A program made the position numbers and the translations under genes. The notes under the pieces are model-generated. The model was given only the letters and a program-made list of their open reading frames with translations. It did no database searches and was not told where the DNA came from. Shown piece by piece: positions 45,223 to 54,406 of a stretch of DNA of 64,000 nt (position 1 is its first letter; the number at the start of each line of letters is the position of its first letter). Source of the DNA: Paenibacillus sp. HB172176. GTDB lineage: Bacteria > Bacillota > Bacilli > Paenibacillales > Paenibacillaceae. Where the stretch lies: positions 62,001 through 126,000 of the forward strand of contig NZ_JAATHD010000014.1 in the NCBI RefSeq assembly GCF_011947265.1. Direction: 5' to 3'.

Positions 45223-45858
45223 TTGGAGCACCGCAAAAAACTGCAGATCGACAGACTTCGCACCCGCAGCAATCTGGAGCTTGTTATCGAAGGACCTGTC
45301 CCTGCAGACCGTTTGTCCACCTATGCGATGCATCCATCATTGGATGCCTTCAGACGGCCCTCTGAGCAGCACATTGCGCTTGTTGAAATTGCCGAGCTGG
45401 AAGAAGGACGCATCATACTGGCCAGACATGACGATACTGTGGTCGGCTATGTGACCTTTCATTATCCGGATGAGCTGGAGCGATGGTCCGAAGGAGGCAT
45501 GGAGGACCTGATCGAGCTTGGAGCCATCGAGGTTGCCGACGAATATCGATCCTTCGGAATCGGAAAGCGCATGATCAGACTCGCTTTCGCCGAAGAGCAA
45601 TTAGAGAATGTTATCGTCTACACGACAGAATATTATTGGCATTGGGATCTTGAAGGAACGGGCTTGAATGTGTGGGATTACCGAAGCATGATGGAGAATT
45701 TGATGAAAACCTCGGGCATGGTTTGGTATGCGACGGATGATCCGGAAATTTGCTCGCATCCGGCTAATTGTCTGATGGTTCGGATCGGCAAGGATGTGCC
45801 GCTGAGCTCTATCGAGCGCTTTGACAGCGTGAGATTCCATGATCGATTTATGTATTAA
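45223..45858 (+). CDS. acuA: Acetoin utilization protein AcuA, GNAT acetyltransferase
   Basis: 211 residues with a GNAT fold (AIEVADEYRSFGIGKRMIRL contains the acetyl-CoA loop). AcuA acetylates and inactivates AcsA. I start at TTG 45223: AAAGGAGG lies 7 nt ahead, whereas the ATG at 45217 is 1-2 nt from it, and AcuA proteins begin with Met-Glu-His (here TTG-Glu-His). It is divergent from acsA. The usual next gene acuB is missing; acuC follows directly. Confidence 0.92.
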   Translation: MEHRKKLQIDRLRTRSNLELVIEGPVPADRLSTYAMHPSLDAFRRPSEQHIALVEIAELEEGRIILARHDDTVVGYVTFHYPDELERWSEGGMEDLIELGAIEVADEYRSFGIGKRMIRLAFAEEQLENVIVYTTEYYWHWDLEGTGLNVWDYRSMMENLMKTSGMVWYATDDPEICSHPANCLMVRIGKDVPLSSIERFDSVRFHDRFMY

Positions 45859-45892
45859 CGCTCAATATTGCGAGAAAGGATTTGAAGTTGGA

Positions 45893-47071
45893 ATGCCATC
45901 TCCTGCTTTATTCATTCATCATCCGGAAGCCATACGCTACAAATTTCACGCGGATCATCCATTCGATCCCATCCGCCAGACTCTGACGATGGACTTGCTG
46001 CAAGCATCCAATGGATTGAGCGCAGAGCAAATCGCAACGCCAAATCGCAAGATGACCGATGAAGCGCTCACCACTGTTCATCGCGAAGACTATGTAAGAG
46101 CGGTTAAATCGTTAAGCGAAGCGGAACCGCCTTCCTCCATAATGGACACGGCTGCGGCCTACGGCTTGTCGACGGAGGATACGCCTCTCTTCACGGGCAT
46201 GCATGAGGCAGCGGCAGCCATCGCAACGGGCTCACTCACTGCCGCCGAGACGGTTATGAGCGGTCAAGCCGAGCATGCCTTCCATCTCGCCGGCGGCTTG
46301 CATCACGCCTTCCCGGAGCGCGCAGCGGGCTTCTGCGTATACAACGACGCCGCAATCGCGATCAAGCATATTCGCGAGACTTATCATGCGAGAGTCTTGT
46401 ATGTCGATACGGATGTTCATCACGGGGATGGGGTGCAATGGATCTTCTACGACGATCCGAATGTGTGCACCTATTCGATTCACGAGACAGGTAAATTTCT
46501 GTTTCCGGGAACCGGCTTTGTCAGCGAGAAAGGGATCGATCTCGGACACGGCGCCTGCTTCAACATGCCGCTCGAGCCGTATACGGAGGATGAGTCCTGG
46601 CTGGAGAGCTTCTCGGTAACGCTTCGCAAGGTCATAGGCAGCTTCAAGCCCGACGTCATTATCAGCCAGCACGGCTGCGATGCCCACGCTTATGATCCCC
46701 TCTCCCATATTCACTGCAGCATGGGGATTTATAAGGAAATCCCGGCTATCCTTCATGAGCTTGCGCATGTCTATGCTGACGGCCGGTGGATCGCTCTCGG
46801 AGGAGGGGGCTACGATAGCTGGAGGGTTGTGCCGCGCGCATGGTCGATGGTTTGGCTGGAGATGTCCGGACATCCGCTTGCAGCCGCCATTCGTTCCGGG
46901 GGAGAGCAAGCGCTTCCTTCCGAGTGGCTCGCCAAGTGGCAGCCGCAAAGCCCGGTACAGCTTCCGAGGACCTGGCTGGAGGATACAGAGAGCATTCCCC
47001 CTATGCCGAGGCGACATGAAATAACGGAGAAGAACCGCCTCACGCAGGCCATCGTCATTCAAGATTTATAG
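45893..47071 (+). CDS. acuC: Acetoin utilization protein AcuC, histone-deacetylase-like
   Basis: 392 residues. Zn-dependent deacetylase motifs: GGLHHAFPERAAGFC, VDTDVHHGDGVQ and QHGCDAHAYDPLSH, with LGGGGYDSW near the end. AcuC removes the acetyl group from AcsA. It begins MPSPALFIHHPEAIRYKFH, as in B. subtilis AcuC; the ATG at 45839 inside acuA is an alternative. Ribosome binding site is weak (AAAGGA 13 nt ahead), so coupling to acuA is likely. Confidence 0.93.
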   Translation: MPSPALFIHHPEAIRYKFHADHPFDPIRQTLTMDLLQASNGLSAEQIATPNRKMTDEALTTVHREDYVRAVKSLSEAEPPSSIMDTAAAYGLSTEDTPLFTGMHEAAAAIATGSLTAAETVMSGQAEHAFHLAGGLHHAFPERAAGFCVYNDAAIAIKHIRETYHARVLYVDTDVHHGDGVQWIFYDDPNVCTYSIHETGKFLFPGTGFVSEKGIDLGHGACFNMPLEPYTEDESWLESFSVTLRKVIGSFKPDVIISQHGCDAHAYDPLSHIHCSMGIYKEIPAILHELAHVYADGRWIALGGGGYDSWRVVPRAWSMVWLEMSGHPLAAAIRSGGEQALPSEWLAKWQPQSPVQLPRTWLEDTESIPPMPRRHEITEKNRLTQAIVIQDL

Positions 47072-47084
47072 GCTCTGCCGCCCT

Positions 47085-47129
47085 AAAAAAAAAAGCAACC
47101 GCGAGAGCATGGCTCTTCCGGTTGCTTTT
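47085..47129. terminator. Terminator between acuC and mtnN
   Basis: 11-bp AAAAGCAACCG/CGGTTGCTTTT stem with extra inner pairs. On the minus strand ten T residues follow, so it mainly ends mtnN transcripts; T residues on the plus strand could serve acuC. Confidence 0.85.
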
Positions 47130-47162
47130 CGTTCATCCTATACTCTTATCGCCGCGCATGAC

Positions 47163-47861
47163 TCACAGATTTTTGACGATTTCGTCAATCATCTGATAGG
47201 AATGCTCGGAAGCCTCCTGCGTAAATTCAGCGAAATTCACGTGAGCGGAGCCGTCAGCCTTGTCCGACATCGAACGAATAACCACAAACGGTATTTCGTT
47301 CATAACGCATACCTGGGCGACGGCCGCTCCTTCCATCTCCGCGCAAGCCCCATGAAAAATCTCATGAAGCCTCGAAACCGTGTCTCGGCTGGCGATGAAT
47401 TGATCGCCGGAGAGCACCTTGCCTGCCAGACTGCGGCCGGAGAAAAGCTTCTCTCCCGCTTCCGCAGCCAGACGGACAAGATTTTCATCCGCTTTGAATT
47501 CAGAGACGGGGTGAAAAGGAATTTCGCCCTTGGCGTATCCGAGAGGGCTGCAGTCCATGTCATGCTGAATGCATGTTGTCGAGATCACGATATCTCCAAT
47601 ATTCAAGCTCGGATCAAGAGCGCCTGCTACGCCCGTGAACAGCACGCAATCCGCCCCTGCGTCGATAAGCAGCTGCGTGCAGACCGCCGCATTCACCTTG
47701 CCTACGCCTGATTTGCAATAGATAACAGCTTTCCCGTGCAAGCTTCCTTCGAAATAGGCGATGCCTGCGCGGGTAAAGCTTGTTGCGTTTTCTACATGCT
47801 CGTGAAGAAATTGAATTTCTTCAGCCATTGCGCCGATGATGCCGATTTTGTTCCATGCCAT
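47163..47861 (-). CDS. mtnN: 5'-methylthioadenosine/S-adenosylhomocysteine nucleosidase
   Basis: 232 residues. Family motifs GIIGAMAEEI, VLFTGVAGAL, the ribose-binding MEGAAVAQVC and catalytic Asp in SDKADGSA are all visible. It cleaves MTA and SAH, feeding sulfur salvage. ccpA ends 5 bp upstream, so it shares its transcript. Confidence 0.96.
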   Translation of the reverse strand: MAWNKIGIIGAMAEEIQFLHEHVENATSFTRAGIAYFEGSLHGKAVIYCKSGVGKVNAAVCTQLLIDAGADCVLFTGVAGALDPSLNIGDIVISTTCIQHDMDCSPLGYAKGEIPFHPVSEFKADENLVRLAAEAGEKLFSGRSLAGKVLSGDQFIASRDTVSRLHEIFHGACAEMEGAAVAQVCVMNEIPFVVIRSMSDKADGSAHVNFAEFTQEASEHSYQMIDEIVKNL

Positions 47862-47866
47862 TGCTT

Positions 47867-48871
47867 CTATGCGCCTCCAACCGATTGACGCGTCACAATT
47901 TCATGCGGCAGCACGACCTTGGACATTTCCACATTTTCCTTCTTCATGAGCTTCGTCAGAAGCCTCATCGACACCGCTCCGATATCGTACATCGGCTGGG
48001 CGACCGCGGTCAGCTGAGGTCTGACCATCGAAGCCATGCGGCTGTTGTCCACCGAAATAACGGAAATATCTCTTGGCACTTGCAAGCCTGAATCCTGAAT
48101 GCAATGAATCGCTCCAATCGCCATTTCGTCCGTCGCGGAGAAGACCGCAGTCGGGCGATTCTCCATATCGACAAAATATTTCATCGCCTCGACTCCCGAT
48201 TCATAGCGGTAGTTGCCGATACGCACCAAGGAATCGTCGTACGGAAGCCCCGAGCTCTCCATTGCCCTCTTGTAGCCTTGGAATCTGGCGTAGCCATTCG
48301 AAGGATCCTGCAGCGTGCCGCTGATCATCGCAATTCGTTTGTGTCCCTGGCTGATCAGCTTCATGACAGCATCATACGCGGCTTCCTCATGATTGATATC
48401 CACGGAAGGAATCTGATTGCTGTCATCGCTGGTCGCGCACAGCACGATCGGCACATTCGCGGTCTTGAACGCTTGAAGATGCTCGTCCGTTACCGCGCCG
48501 CCCATGAACAACAGTCCATCTACCTGCTTCTCCAGCAACGTGTTAATGACGCGAATTTCCTTTTCCTTGCGCTTGTCCGCGTTGCAGAGAATAATATTAT
48601 AATGATACATATTCGCAATATCTTCGATTCCCCGCGCGACTTCGGCGAATATCGCATTGGAAATGTCCGGAATAACGACTCCGACCGTTGTTGTTTTCTT
48701 GCTGGCCAAGCCTCTGGCAACCGCATTAGGACGATAGCCCAGAAGCTCAATTGCTTCAAAAACCTTTTTTCTCGTCGCCGGCTTTACATTCGGGTTGTTA
48801 TTGACCACTCTGGATACCGTCGCCATCGAAACGCCTGCTTCTCTTGCTACATCATAAATGGTTACCGTCAC
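47867..48871 (-). CDS. ccpA: Catabolite control protein A
   Basis: 334 residues. LacI-type HTH ([20 protein letters not shown]) and hinge ([20 protein letters not shown]) are near identical to B. subtilis CcpA, and the gene lies in its usual place near acsA-acuAC. CcpA with Ser-phosphorylated HPr or Crh binds cre sites. The GTG at 48871 has GGAGAGA ahead and gives a B. subtilis-like start ([12 protein letters not shown]); ATG 48886 is the alternative with a poor ribosome binding site. Confidence 0.96.
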   Translation of the reverse strand: MTVTIYDVAREAGVSMATVSRVVNNNPNVKPATRKKVFEAIELLGYRPNAVARGLASKKTTTVGVVIPDISNAIFAEVARGIEDIANMYHYNIILCNADKRKEKEIRVINTLLEKQVDGLLFMGGAVTDEHLQAFKTANVPIVLCATSDDSNQIPSVDINHEEAAYDAVMKLISQGHKRIAMISGTLQDPSNGYARFQGYKRAMESSGLPYDDSLVRIGNYRYESGVEAMKYFVDMENRPTAVFSATDEMAIGAIHCIQDSGLQVPRDISVISVDNSRMASMVRPQLTAVAQPMYDIGAVSMRLLTKLMKKENVEMSKVVLPHEIVTRQSVGGA

Positions 48872-49101
48872 GGGATCTCTCTCCATTTGCTCAGATTTTT
48901 TTTCGTTCGTTACGTTTGAAAATAATGATAGCACAAAGGTACAAGCAACGCAAAACATTAATCGTCAAAAACCTTGTTATATCGTGCTTTCATTGCGTTT
49001 TCACGAGGTCGGAAGAAAAGAAAAGACAGGGGGAAAACGCTGTTCCCGCCTGTCAAAATCCCCTTTTTCTTCAACCTGTTTCCTGAATGTAAGGAGTGCT
49101 G
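48872..49101. other. Intergenic region upstream of ccpA
   Basis: 230 bp on the minus strand between the zinc-finger gene and ccpA; contains the terminator of the upstream gene. The ccpA promoter should lie at about 48900-48980; I cannot fix its boxes. No gene. Confidence 0.5.
49015..49054 (-). terminator. Terminator after the zinc-finger gene
   Basis: On the minus strand GACAGG.GGGAA...TTTCCC.CCTGTC forms a long stem (49025-49054) followed by a T-rich run (49015-49024). It is 48 bp beyond the stop at 49102. Confidence 0.85.
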
Positions 49102-49515
49102 TTATGTATGCAAGATTCGTCTGCTAATCTGCTGCAGCCGCTTGTTCAAATCATCGATCCACGGCTGATCGTCAAGCTTCTGCGCAATCAAATAAAGATC
49201 CAGAAGCGTATTGATACGCTGCTCAATCATCGCCTCCACCTCGGGCTGTCCCGGCATTTGCCTGTTGGCCCGGGCTTCCACCAGCAAATCCGCCCATTCA
49301 TTGCATTCATTGAACAGAAAGGATTGTTTGCCCGGTTCATTGCCGAGCTTCGCGATCAAGCCCGTCAAATCCGGCTTAACCTCTGGAATGACTTCACTTC
49401 GGCTGCATTCCTGGCAAGAGAAGATGGGTACATTATCGATCTCTACCTTCCCCGAATAAATGACCGTTCGTAATTTCATCTTCATCATGTTGCCGCATTG
49501 ACATTTCTTCTGCAT
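49102..49515 (-). CDS. Zinc-ribbon protein of unknown function
   Basis: 137 residues from MQKKCQCGNMMKMKLR (AAGGAG before the ATG at 49515). A four-cysteine zinc finger is formed by CQCGN and, about 25 residues on, CQECSRSE. The rest is helical. Resembles small YgiT/MqsA-like zinc-finger proteins, but no partner toxin gene is adjacent. I do not assign a function. Confidence 0.8.
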   Translation of the reverse strand: MQKKCQCGNMMKMKLRTVIYSGKVEIDNVPIFSCQECSRSEVIPEVKPDLTGLIAKLGNEPGKQSFLFNECNEWADLLVEARANRQMPGQPEVEAMIEQRINTLLDLYLIAQKLDDQPWIDDLNKRLQQISRRILHT

Positions 49516-49653
49516 GTGGGTCAACTCCTTCTCAAAGCGGCATTTTCGCCAGCTTAATACCTCTGTCCATTTTGAGAGTGAGTAAAACATTCGACCTTTT
49601 TTGCCAAAAATCCTGCTTACGGCGCTATGTAATTTTTACTATGGAAGATTGCG

Positions 49654-50079
49654 TCATGCTCGCAGCGCGATGCGTCTCCAAATCCTTAAAAGCGGAGGAA
49701 GCATGATGACGACGGTCCACAGGAAGGCTCCAATTAGATCATGCTTGATATCCTGTACATCGGTTGATCTCCCTGCGACAAAGGATTGATGATATTCATC
49801 GGTAACGCCGTAAAGCCCGCAGGCCGCTATGATGACCAGCTTCCAAACGATGCGCTCGGATCGCGCTCCAATGCCGAAATCAAACGCTGCCGCCAACACG
49901 AAATAAGTGACAAAATGTCCCCAATTAAAATCCTGCATGGCCGGAAACAGTTTCTGAAACCACGGCAGAAAGGTGTTCACTTCCTCACCCGTTTGGGCGG
50001 ACAATAGGAATATGACGAGCATCCAGCCTGCCAGCACAAGCACGCGAATCGTATTTTTGACCGCTTTGAATTGATTCAT
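49654..50079 (-). CDS. VanZ-family membrane protein
   Basis: 141 residues with four membrane helices. The VanZ-type motifs FLLSAQTGEE, NWGHFVTYFVLA and DEYHQSFVAGRSTDVQD are clear. VanZ proteins give low-level teicoplanin resistance in some contexts; most family members lack a known role. AAGGAG precedes the ATG at 50079. Divergent from the PfpI gene. Confidence 0.9.
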   Translation of the reverse strand: MNQFKAVKNTIRVLVLAGWMLVIFLLSAQTGEEVNTFLPWFQKLFPAMQDFNWGHFVTYFVLAAAFDFGIGARSERIVWKLVIIAACGLYGVTDEYHQSFVAGRSTDVQDIKHDLIGAFLWTVVIMLPPLLRIWRRIALRA

Positions 50080-50133
50080 ATAATCTCCTTCGTTACAATA
50101 AGAATGAAATGTCACTAGGAATGGAGGCTTATT

Positions 50134-50664
50134 ATGTCCTTGCAAAACAAGACGGTTATCTGTTTGCTTGACGACGAGTTCGAGGATCTCGAGCTATGGT
50201 ATCCGGTCTATCGCGCGCGCGAAGCCGGCGCGACCGTGCTCTACGCGGGTCCCGAGAAAGGCAGGAAGCATATCGGCAAATACGGCGTCCCCGCTGTAGC
50301 CGATCTATCCTTCGATGAAGTGCGCAGCGATGAAATCATCGGGCTTCTCGTCCCCGGAGGCTGGGCGCCGGACAAGCTGAGACGATATCCCAAGGTGCTC
50401 CGGCTTGTACAAGAAATGAACGAGGCGAACAAGCCGATCGGCCAAATTTGCCACGCCGGGTGGGTGCTCATCTCCGCCAAAATCCTGGAAGGACGGAAGG
50501 TCACCTCCACGCCGGGCATCCGCGACGATATGGAGAATGCGGGAGCTTCCTGGTTCGACGAAGAGGTTGTCGTGGACGGCAATCTCATCTCCGCTCGCAG
50601 ACCGCCCGATCTTCCCGAATACGCCAAGGCCTTCGTAGACGCATTAGAACAGCGAATGGGTTAA
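50134..50664 (+). CDS. DJ-1/PfpI family protein
   Basis: 176 residues. The nucleophilic cysteine lies in GQICHAGWVL, with an acidic partner in LLDDEFEDLE and a catalytic His neighbour. Members act as deglycases, proteases or chaperones; the role here is not decided. Its stop TAA overlaps the ptsI stop by TTAA within a terminator hairpin. Confidence 0.92.
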   Translation: MSLQNKTVICLLDDEFEDLELWYPVYRAREAGATVLYAGPEKGRKHIGKYGVPAVADLSFDEVRSDEIIGLLVPGGWAPDKLRRYPKVLRLVQEMNEANKPIGQICHAGWVLISAKILEGRKVTSTPGIRDDMENAGASWFDEEVVVDGNLISARRPPDLPEYAKAFVDALEQRMG

Positions 50665-50676
50665 CCATTCGCTGTT
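50648..50676. terminator. Bidirectional terminator centred on overlapping stop codons
   Basis: 12-bp perfect stem (50648-50659 / 50665-50676) with a 5-nt loop containing TTAA, which is the stop of both convergent genes (PfpI on plus, ptsI on minus). T residues follow on the plus strand. Confidence 0.8.
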
Positions 50677-52403
50677 TGTTCGTCTACGGAAAGCATATAG
50701 CTTTGCAGCATCTCCTTGATCTCGGTTCCCGTTCGGCAGCGCTGCAGCTCCTTGAAGACGGAGACGCTGTCATCCTGCCTTGTACATAGCAGCCTTTTCT
50801 TCACATGCAGAATCGAATGAGCCGACATGCTGAGCTCGTCTACGTCAAGACTGAGCCATATCGGCAGCGCTCTGAGATCTCCAGCCAGTTCCCCGCACAC
50901 CCCTACCGTTACTCCATGCGCCTTGGCCGCCTTGACCGTATTCCCCAGCATGCGCAGCAATGCAGGATGGAATGGCTCGTACAGATGCGCGATCTCCTCG
51001 TTCATACGATCGACCGCAAGCGTGAATTGCACGAGATCATTCGTCCCGATACTGAAGAAATCAACCTCCTGGGCGAGCAGATCGGCAATCATGACCGCTG
51101 CCGGCACTTCAATCATAATGCCTGTTTTGATTCCTCCATCGAAGGCGATGCCCTCGCTCTCCAGCTCTTGCTTCGCTTCCTGGAGCAATCTGTTGGCGGC
51201 TCTGACTTCTTCGACCGAAGAGATCAGCGGATACATCAGCTTGATCTTCCCAAAGGCGCTCGCTCGAAGAATGGCGCGAAGCTGCGTCTTGAACAGCTCC
51301 GTCTTATCCAGCGATATGCGAATGGCGCGGTACCCGAGGAACGGATTATCCTCCTCCGGCAGCTCGAAATAGTCCAGTTGCTTGTCTCCGCCGACATCCA
51401 GCGTGCGGATTACAAGCGGTTCCCCGGCCAGCTTCTCCACAACGCTTCGATAAACCTCAAGCTGCTCTTCCTCTAGGGGGAAACGATTCCGATCCATGTA
51501 GAGAAATTCGGTTCGGAACAAACCGACGCCGTCCGCGCCCGAAGACAGGGCGATATCCAGCTCCTTCATCGAGCTGATGTTGGCGGCCAGGCGCAGTGAC
51601 TTGCCGTCGGGCGTAACGGAATGATGATGGATGAAATGCTGCAGATGCTTCTTCGCTTCCGCTTGCTTGATCTGCAGCGCTTCGTATTTGGCAATCAGGC
51701 CGTCATCCGGATTCAGATACAGGATGCCTTCGCTGCCGTCGATAATCAGAATTTGTCCGGTTGTGATCTCGTCTTCCAGGTTCGGCTCAATGCCCACGAC
51801 GAGCGGAATGCCGAGCGCTCGCGCCATAATGGAGGAATGAGAGGTCGTGCTGCCCGCCAAGGTGACAATGCCGAGCACATGATCCGGATTAATATGCGCA
51901 AGCTGGGACGGCGAAAGCTCCTTCGCGATGAGAATGAACGGCTGTGTGTCGGTCGGCAGCTTGATCTCGGGCACGCCAAGCAGATGCTTGAGCAGACGAT
52001 TGCCGACATCCTTAATATCAAGCGCTCTCTCCTTCATATACTCGTCGTCGAGCAAATCGAACATCGTGACGAAATGATCGATCGCTTCTTTGACGGCGAC
52101 TTCCGCGGCCTTGTACTGCCGCCTAATAATGCCTTGAATTTCATTCATGAAGACGGGATCGTCCAGAATCGCGATATGCGCGTCGAAGATTTGACTTTCA
52201 TCCGCGCCCACGACTTCGCAAAGCTCGGCTTTAATCTGCTGAATTTCATCCTTCGACGTCCGAATGCCCTCATAGACCCGTTCGAATTCGCGGGCAAAAT
52301 CAGCAACATCTATCTTCTGCTCGGGCACTTCCCATTCCCAGTTGGGCAAGACGAACGATTTCCCGATAGCGATGCCCGTTGAGGCGCCAATTCCACGAAT
52401 CAT
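50661..52403 (-). CDS. ptsI: PTS Enzyme I (phosphoenolpyruvate-protein phosphotransferase)
   Basis: 580 residues. The phosphorylated His sits in GGSTTSHSSIMARALGIP, and the C-terminal PEP-binding barrel includes GVCGELAGD. Its ATG overlaps the EIICBA stop by 4 bp. No HPr gene is next to it, so Enzyme I must use an HPr encoded elsewhere. The last codons lie in the terminator hairpin. Confidence 0.95.
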   Translation of the reverse strand: MIRGIGASTGIAIGKSFVLPNWEWEVPEQKIDVADFAREFERVYEGIRTSKDEIQQIKAELCEVVGADESQIFDAHIAILDDPVFMNEIQGIIRRQYKAAEVAVKEAIDHFVTMFDLLDDEYMKERALDIKDVGNRLLKHLLGVPEIKLPTDTQPFILIAKELSPSQLAHINPDHVLGIVTLAGSTTSHSSIMARALGIPLVVGIEPNLEDEITTGQILIIDGSEGILYLNPDDGLIAKYEALQIKQAEAKKHLQHFIHHHSVTPDGKSLRLAANISSMKELDIALSSGADGVGLFRTEFLYMDRNRFPLEEEQLEVYRSVVEKLAGEPLVIRTLDVGGDKQLDYFELPEEDNPFLGYRAIRISLDKTELFKTQLRAILRASAFGKIKLMYPLISSVEEVRAANRLLQEAKQELESEGIAFDGGIKTGIMIEVPAAVMIADLLAQEVDFFSIGTNDLVQFTLAVDRMNEEIAHLYEPFHPALLRMLGNTVKAAKAHGVTVGVCGELAGDLRALPIWLSLDVDELSMSAHSILHVKKRLLCTRQDDSVSVFKELQRCRTGTEIKEMLQSYMLSVDEQTANG

Positions 52404-54286
52404 TGCGTTTCCCCTCCACCATTGCTCTCTTTAAGTACGACTGACATCACTGAGGATTGCCCCTTCTTCACGGACTTGAAGGGAGCGTATCTCCAGGATT
52501 GAACAAGATCCGTATTCGTAATAACCATTGGTGTTGCGAGCGACTTGCTTTCCTTGCGAATCTTCTGAAGGTTGAAGCGAATGAGCAGCATGCCGGGAGT
52601 CACCTTATCTCCTTCTTTCACCATCGCCTCGAAATACGATTTTCCCGCAAGCTGCGACGTATCGATGCCGATATGCAGCAGCACTTCCAGCCCCTCCTTC
52701 GTCCGTATGCCGATGGCATGCATGGTCGGATAGATATGGATGACCTTGCCGCTGACCGGAGACACAAGCTCTCCGCGATCCGGCAGGAAGGCCACGCCTT
52801 GTCCGACCAGATTGCCGGCAAAAATAGGATCGGGCACATCCTTGAGCGGAATCATTCGTCCTTGCACCGGCGAATGGAACGATACCTGCTCCTGATCGCG
52901 GCGAATCGTCTTCAGCATCTCTTCGCGAATCAGCTCCGAGAAGGTGCCGAATACAACCTGCACATGGCCCCCTCCAAGCCTGATGACGCCGGCCGCGCCA
53001 AGATTGCGAAGCGCATTGACATCAATGATCTTCTCGTTCGATAGCTTGAGTCGCAGTCTCGTAATACAGGACTCCATCTGCACGATATTGCCCTTGCCGC
53101 CGATTGCTTGCAGAATCAGAGGCGCCCGGTATGGAATATCGCCCGCCCATTCATCGAGCTGCGAGCCCTCCTCACGGCCCGGAGTTGGAATGCGAAAGCG
53201 TCGAATCGCCCAGCGGAACAACGTATAATAGACGACTCCGACCACGATTCCAATCGGAAGAATAAGCCATCCCCTCGTCGCAAGATGCTCATTGATGATG
53301 AAGTCAATTGCGCCAGCCGAGAAGGAGAAGCCGTGATGAATGCCCAGCTCATAGGTCACCCACATAATGGCTCCGGACAACAAGGCATGAACGACATATA
53401 GATAGGGAGCCACGAACAGAAAAGCGAATTCCACCGGCTCGGTCACGCCGGTCAGAAACGAAGCCAGCGCGGCATAGAGGAAGGTTTTGCGTATCTTGGG
53501 CTTAAGATCCTCCCGCGCCTCGTGAATGATCGCGAAGGCAATCGCGGGCAGCGCGAACATCATGGTCGGATAGAGTCCGGCCATGAACGAGCCCGCGGCG
53601 GGATCTCCCGCGAAAAAGCGCGGCAAATCACCGAACACAAGCTGGCCGGTATCGGTCTCGTAAGCGCCGATCTGGAACCAAAACACGTGACTGACGAGAT
53701 GATGCATGCCGAATACGACCAGAATGCGAAGCACGAATCCGAACAGGAATACGCCGAAGCCTCCGCCGGAGGCAACAATATCTCCCAGCTTAATCAGCAT
53801 ATTCTGAACGGACGGAGCAATCTGCACCATGCCGATAGAGAACAGCAGCGAGAGAAAGCTCATGAACAACGGAACAAATCTCGGTCCGCCGAAGAATTGA
53901 ATATATTCAGGCAGACGGAGATCCTTAAATCGCTCATAGCTCATACCCGCCGCGATTCCGAAGAAAGCGCCGATAAACACAGTCGGCTCAATCTCCACAT
54001 TCCCTGATTGCAATACGCCGTCATAAATAATCATGCCGACAAAGGCGCCCATTCCCGCAGACAAAGCGTTGCTCGTAAACCCGAGCGCAATGCCCACCGC
54101 GAAAAGATAGGGCAAATAATAAAATATGGTATCACTTGCCGCCTCCAAATATTGCGACATGACGGGCAAGCCTATGTAATCCCAAGGCAATCCGCTGAGA
54201 CTGAGAAACACCGCAGCTGCCGGAAGCACAATCATAGGCAGCATGAAGGCTCTGCCAAGCTGTTGCAGGCTTCCTATGAACGTCAT
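52400..54286 (-). CDS. PTS EIICBA, glucose/N-acetylglucosamine family
   Basis: 628 residues in three domains: membrane EIIC (about 1-365, ten helices), EIIB (about 385-470, Cys in ESCITRLRL) and EIIA (about 480-610, His in LLHIGIDT). The FFAGDPAAGSFMAGLYPTM segment in the EIIC domain is more like GlcNAc transporters (NagE/NagP) than PtsG. Start MTFIGSLQQLG at 54286 has TTAGGAGGGAC ahead. The leader contains a duplicated element and a candidate attenuator. Sugar specificity is inferred. Confidence 0.9.
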   Translation of the reverse strand: MTFIGSLQQLGRAFMLPMIVLPAAAVFLSLSGLPWDYIGLPVMSQYLEAASDTIFYYLPYLFAVGIALGFTSNALSAGMGAFVGMIIYDGVLQSGNVEIEPTVFIGAFFGIAAGMSYERFKDLRLPEYIQFFGGPRFVPLFMSFLSLLFSIGMVQIAPSVQNMLIKLGDIVASGGGFGVFLFGFVLRILVVFGMHHLVSHVFWFQIGAYETDTGQLVFGDLPRFFAGDPAAGSFMAGLYPTMMFALPAIAFAIIHEAREDLKPKIRKTFLYAALASFLTGVTEPVEFAFLFVAPYLYVVHALLSGAIMWVTYELGIHHGFSFSAGAIDFIINEHLATRGWLILPIGIVVGVVYYTLFRWAIRRFRIPTPGREEGSQLDEWAGDIPYRAPLILQAIGGKGNIVQMESCITRLRLKLSNEKIIDVNALRNLGAAGVIRLGGGHVQVVFGTFSELIREEMLKTIRRDQEQVSFHSPVQGRMIPLKDVPDPIFAGNLVGQGVAFLPDRGELVSPVSGKVIHIYPTMHAIGIRTKEGLEVLLHIGIDTSQLAGKSYFEAMVKEGDKVTPGMLLIRFNLQKIRKESKSLATPMVITNTDLVQSWRYAPFKSVKKGQSSVMSVVLKESNGGGETQ

Positions 54287-54298
54287 CTTGTCCCTCCT

Positions 54299-54335
54299 AA
54301 AAAAAATATCCGCATACATCAAAGCTTGCATGCAG
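54299..54335 (-). terminator. Candidate leader attenuator terminator of the PTS operon
   Basis: On the minus strand CTGCATGC (54335-54328) pairs with GTATGCGG (54317-54310; 2 G-U pairs), followed by AT then eight T residues (54306-54299), directly ahead of the ribosome binding site. Its 5' arm lies in the downstream copy of the 43-bp repeat. Confidence 0.5.
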
Positions 54336-54403
54336 CCGAGCTTTTCGGACGACTACTATTATCAAAGCTTGCATGCAGCCGAGCTTTTCGGACGACTACT
54401 ATT
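54318..54403. repeat. Exact 43-bp tandem duplication in the PTS leader
   Basis: 54318-54360 and 54361-54403 are identical. Each copy holds AAAGCT and AGCTTT (on the minus strand), able to pair into a hairpin around a GCATGC palindrome; that pairing uses bases also needed by the terminator-like stem. Located between the promoter and the EIICBA start, so transcribed twice in the leader. Confidence 0.9.
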
Positions 54404-54406
54404 ACG

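Noticed and set aside
47867-48958. Longer ccpA start far upstream (48958)
   Set aside because: The added residues have no CcpA similarity and no ribosome binding site; 48871 or 48886 is preferred.
49102-49515. Toxin-antitoxin pair for the zinc-finger gene
   Set aside because: No toxin-like gene adjoins; the next gene on the strand is VanZ-like.
54318-54403. A CRISPR-like repeat
   Set aside because: The two units are directly adjacent with no spacer, and there are no cas genes.
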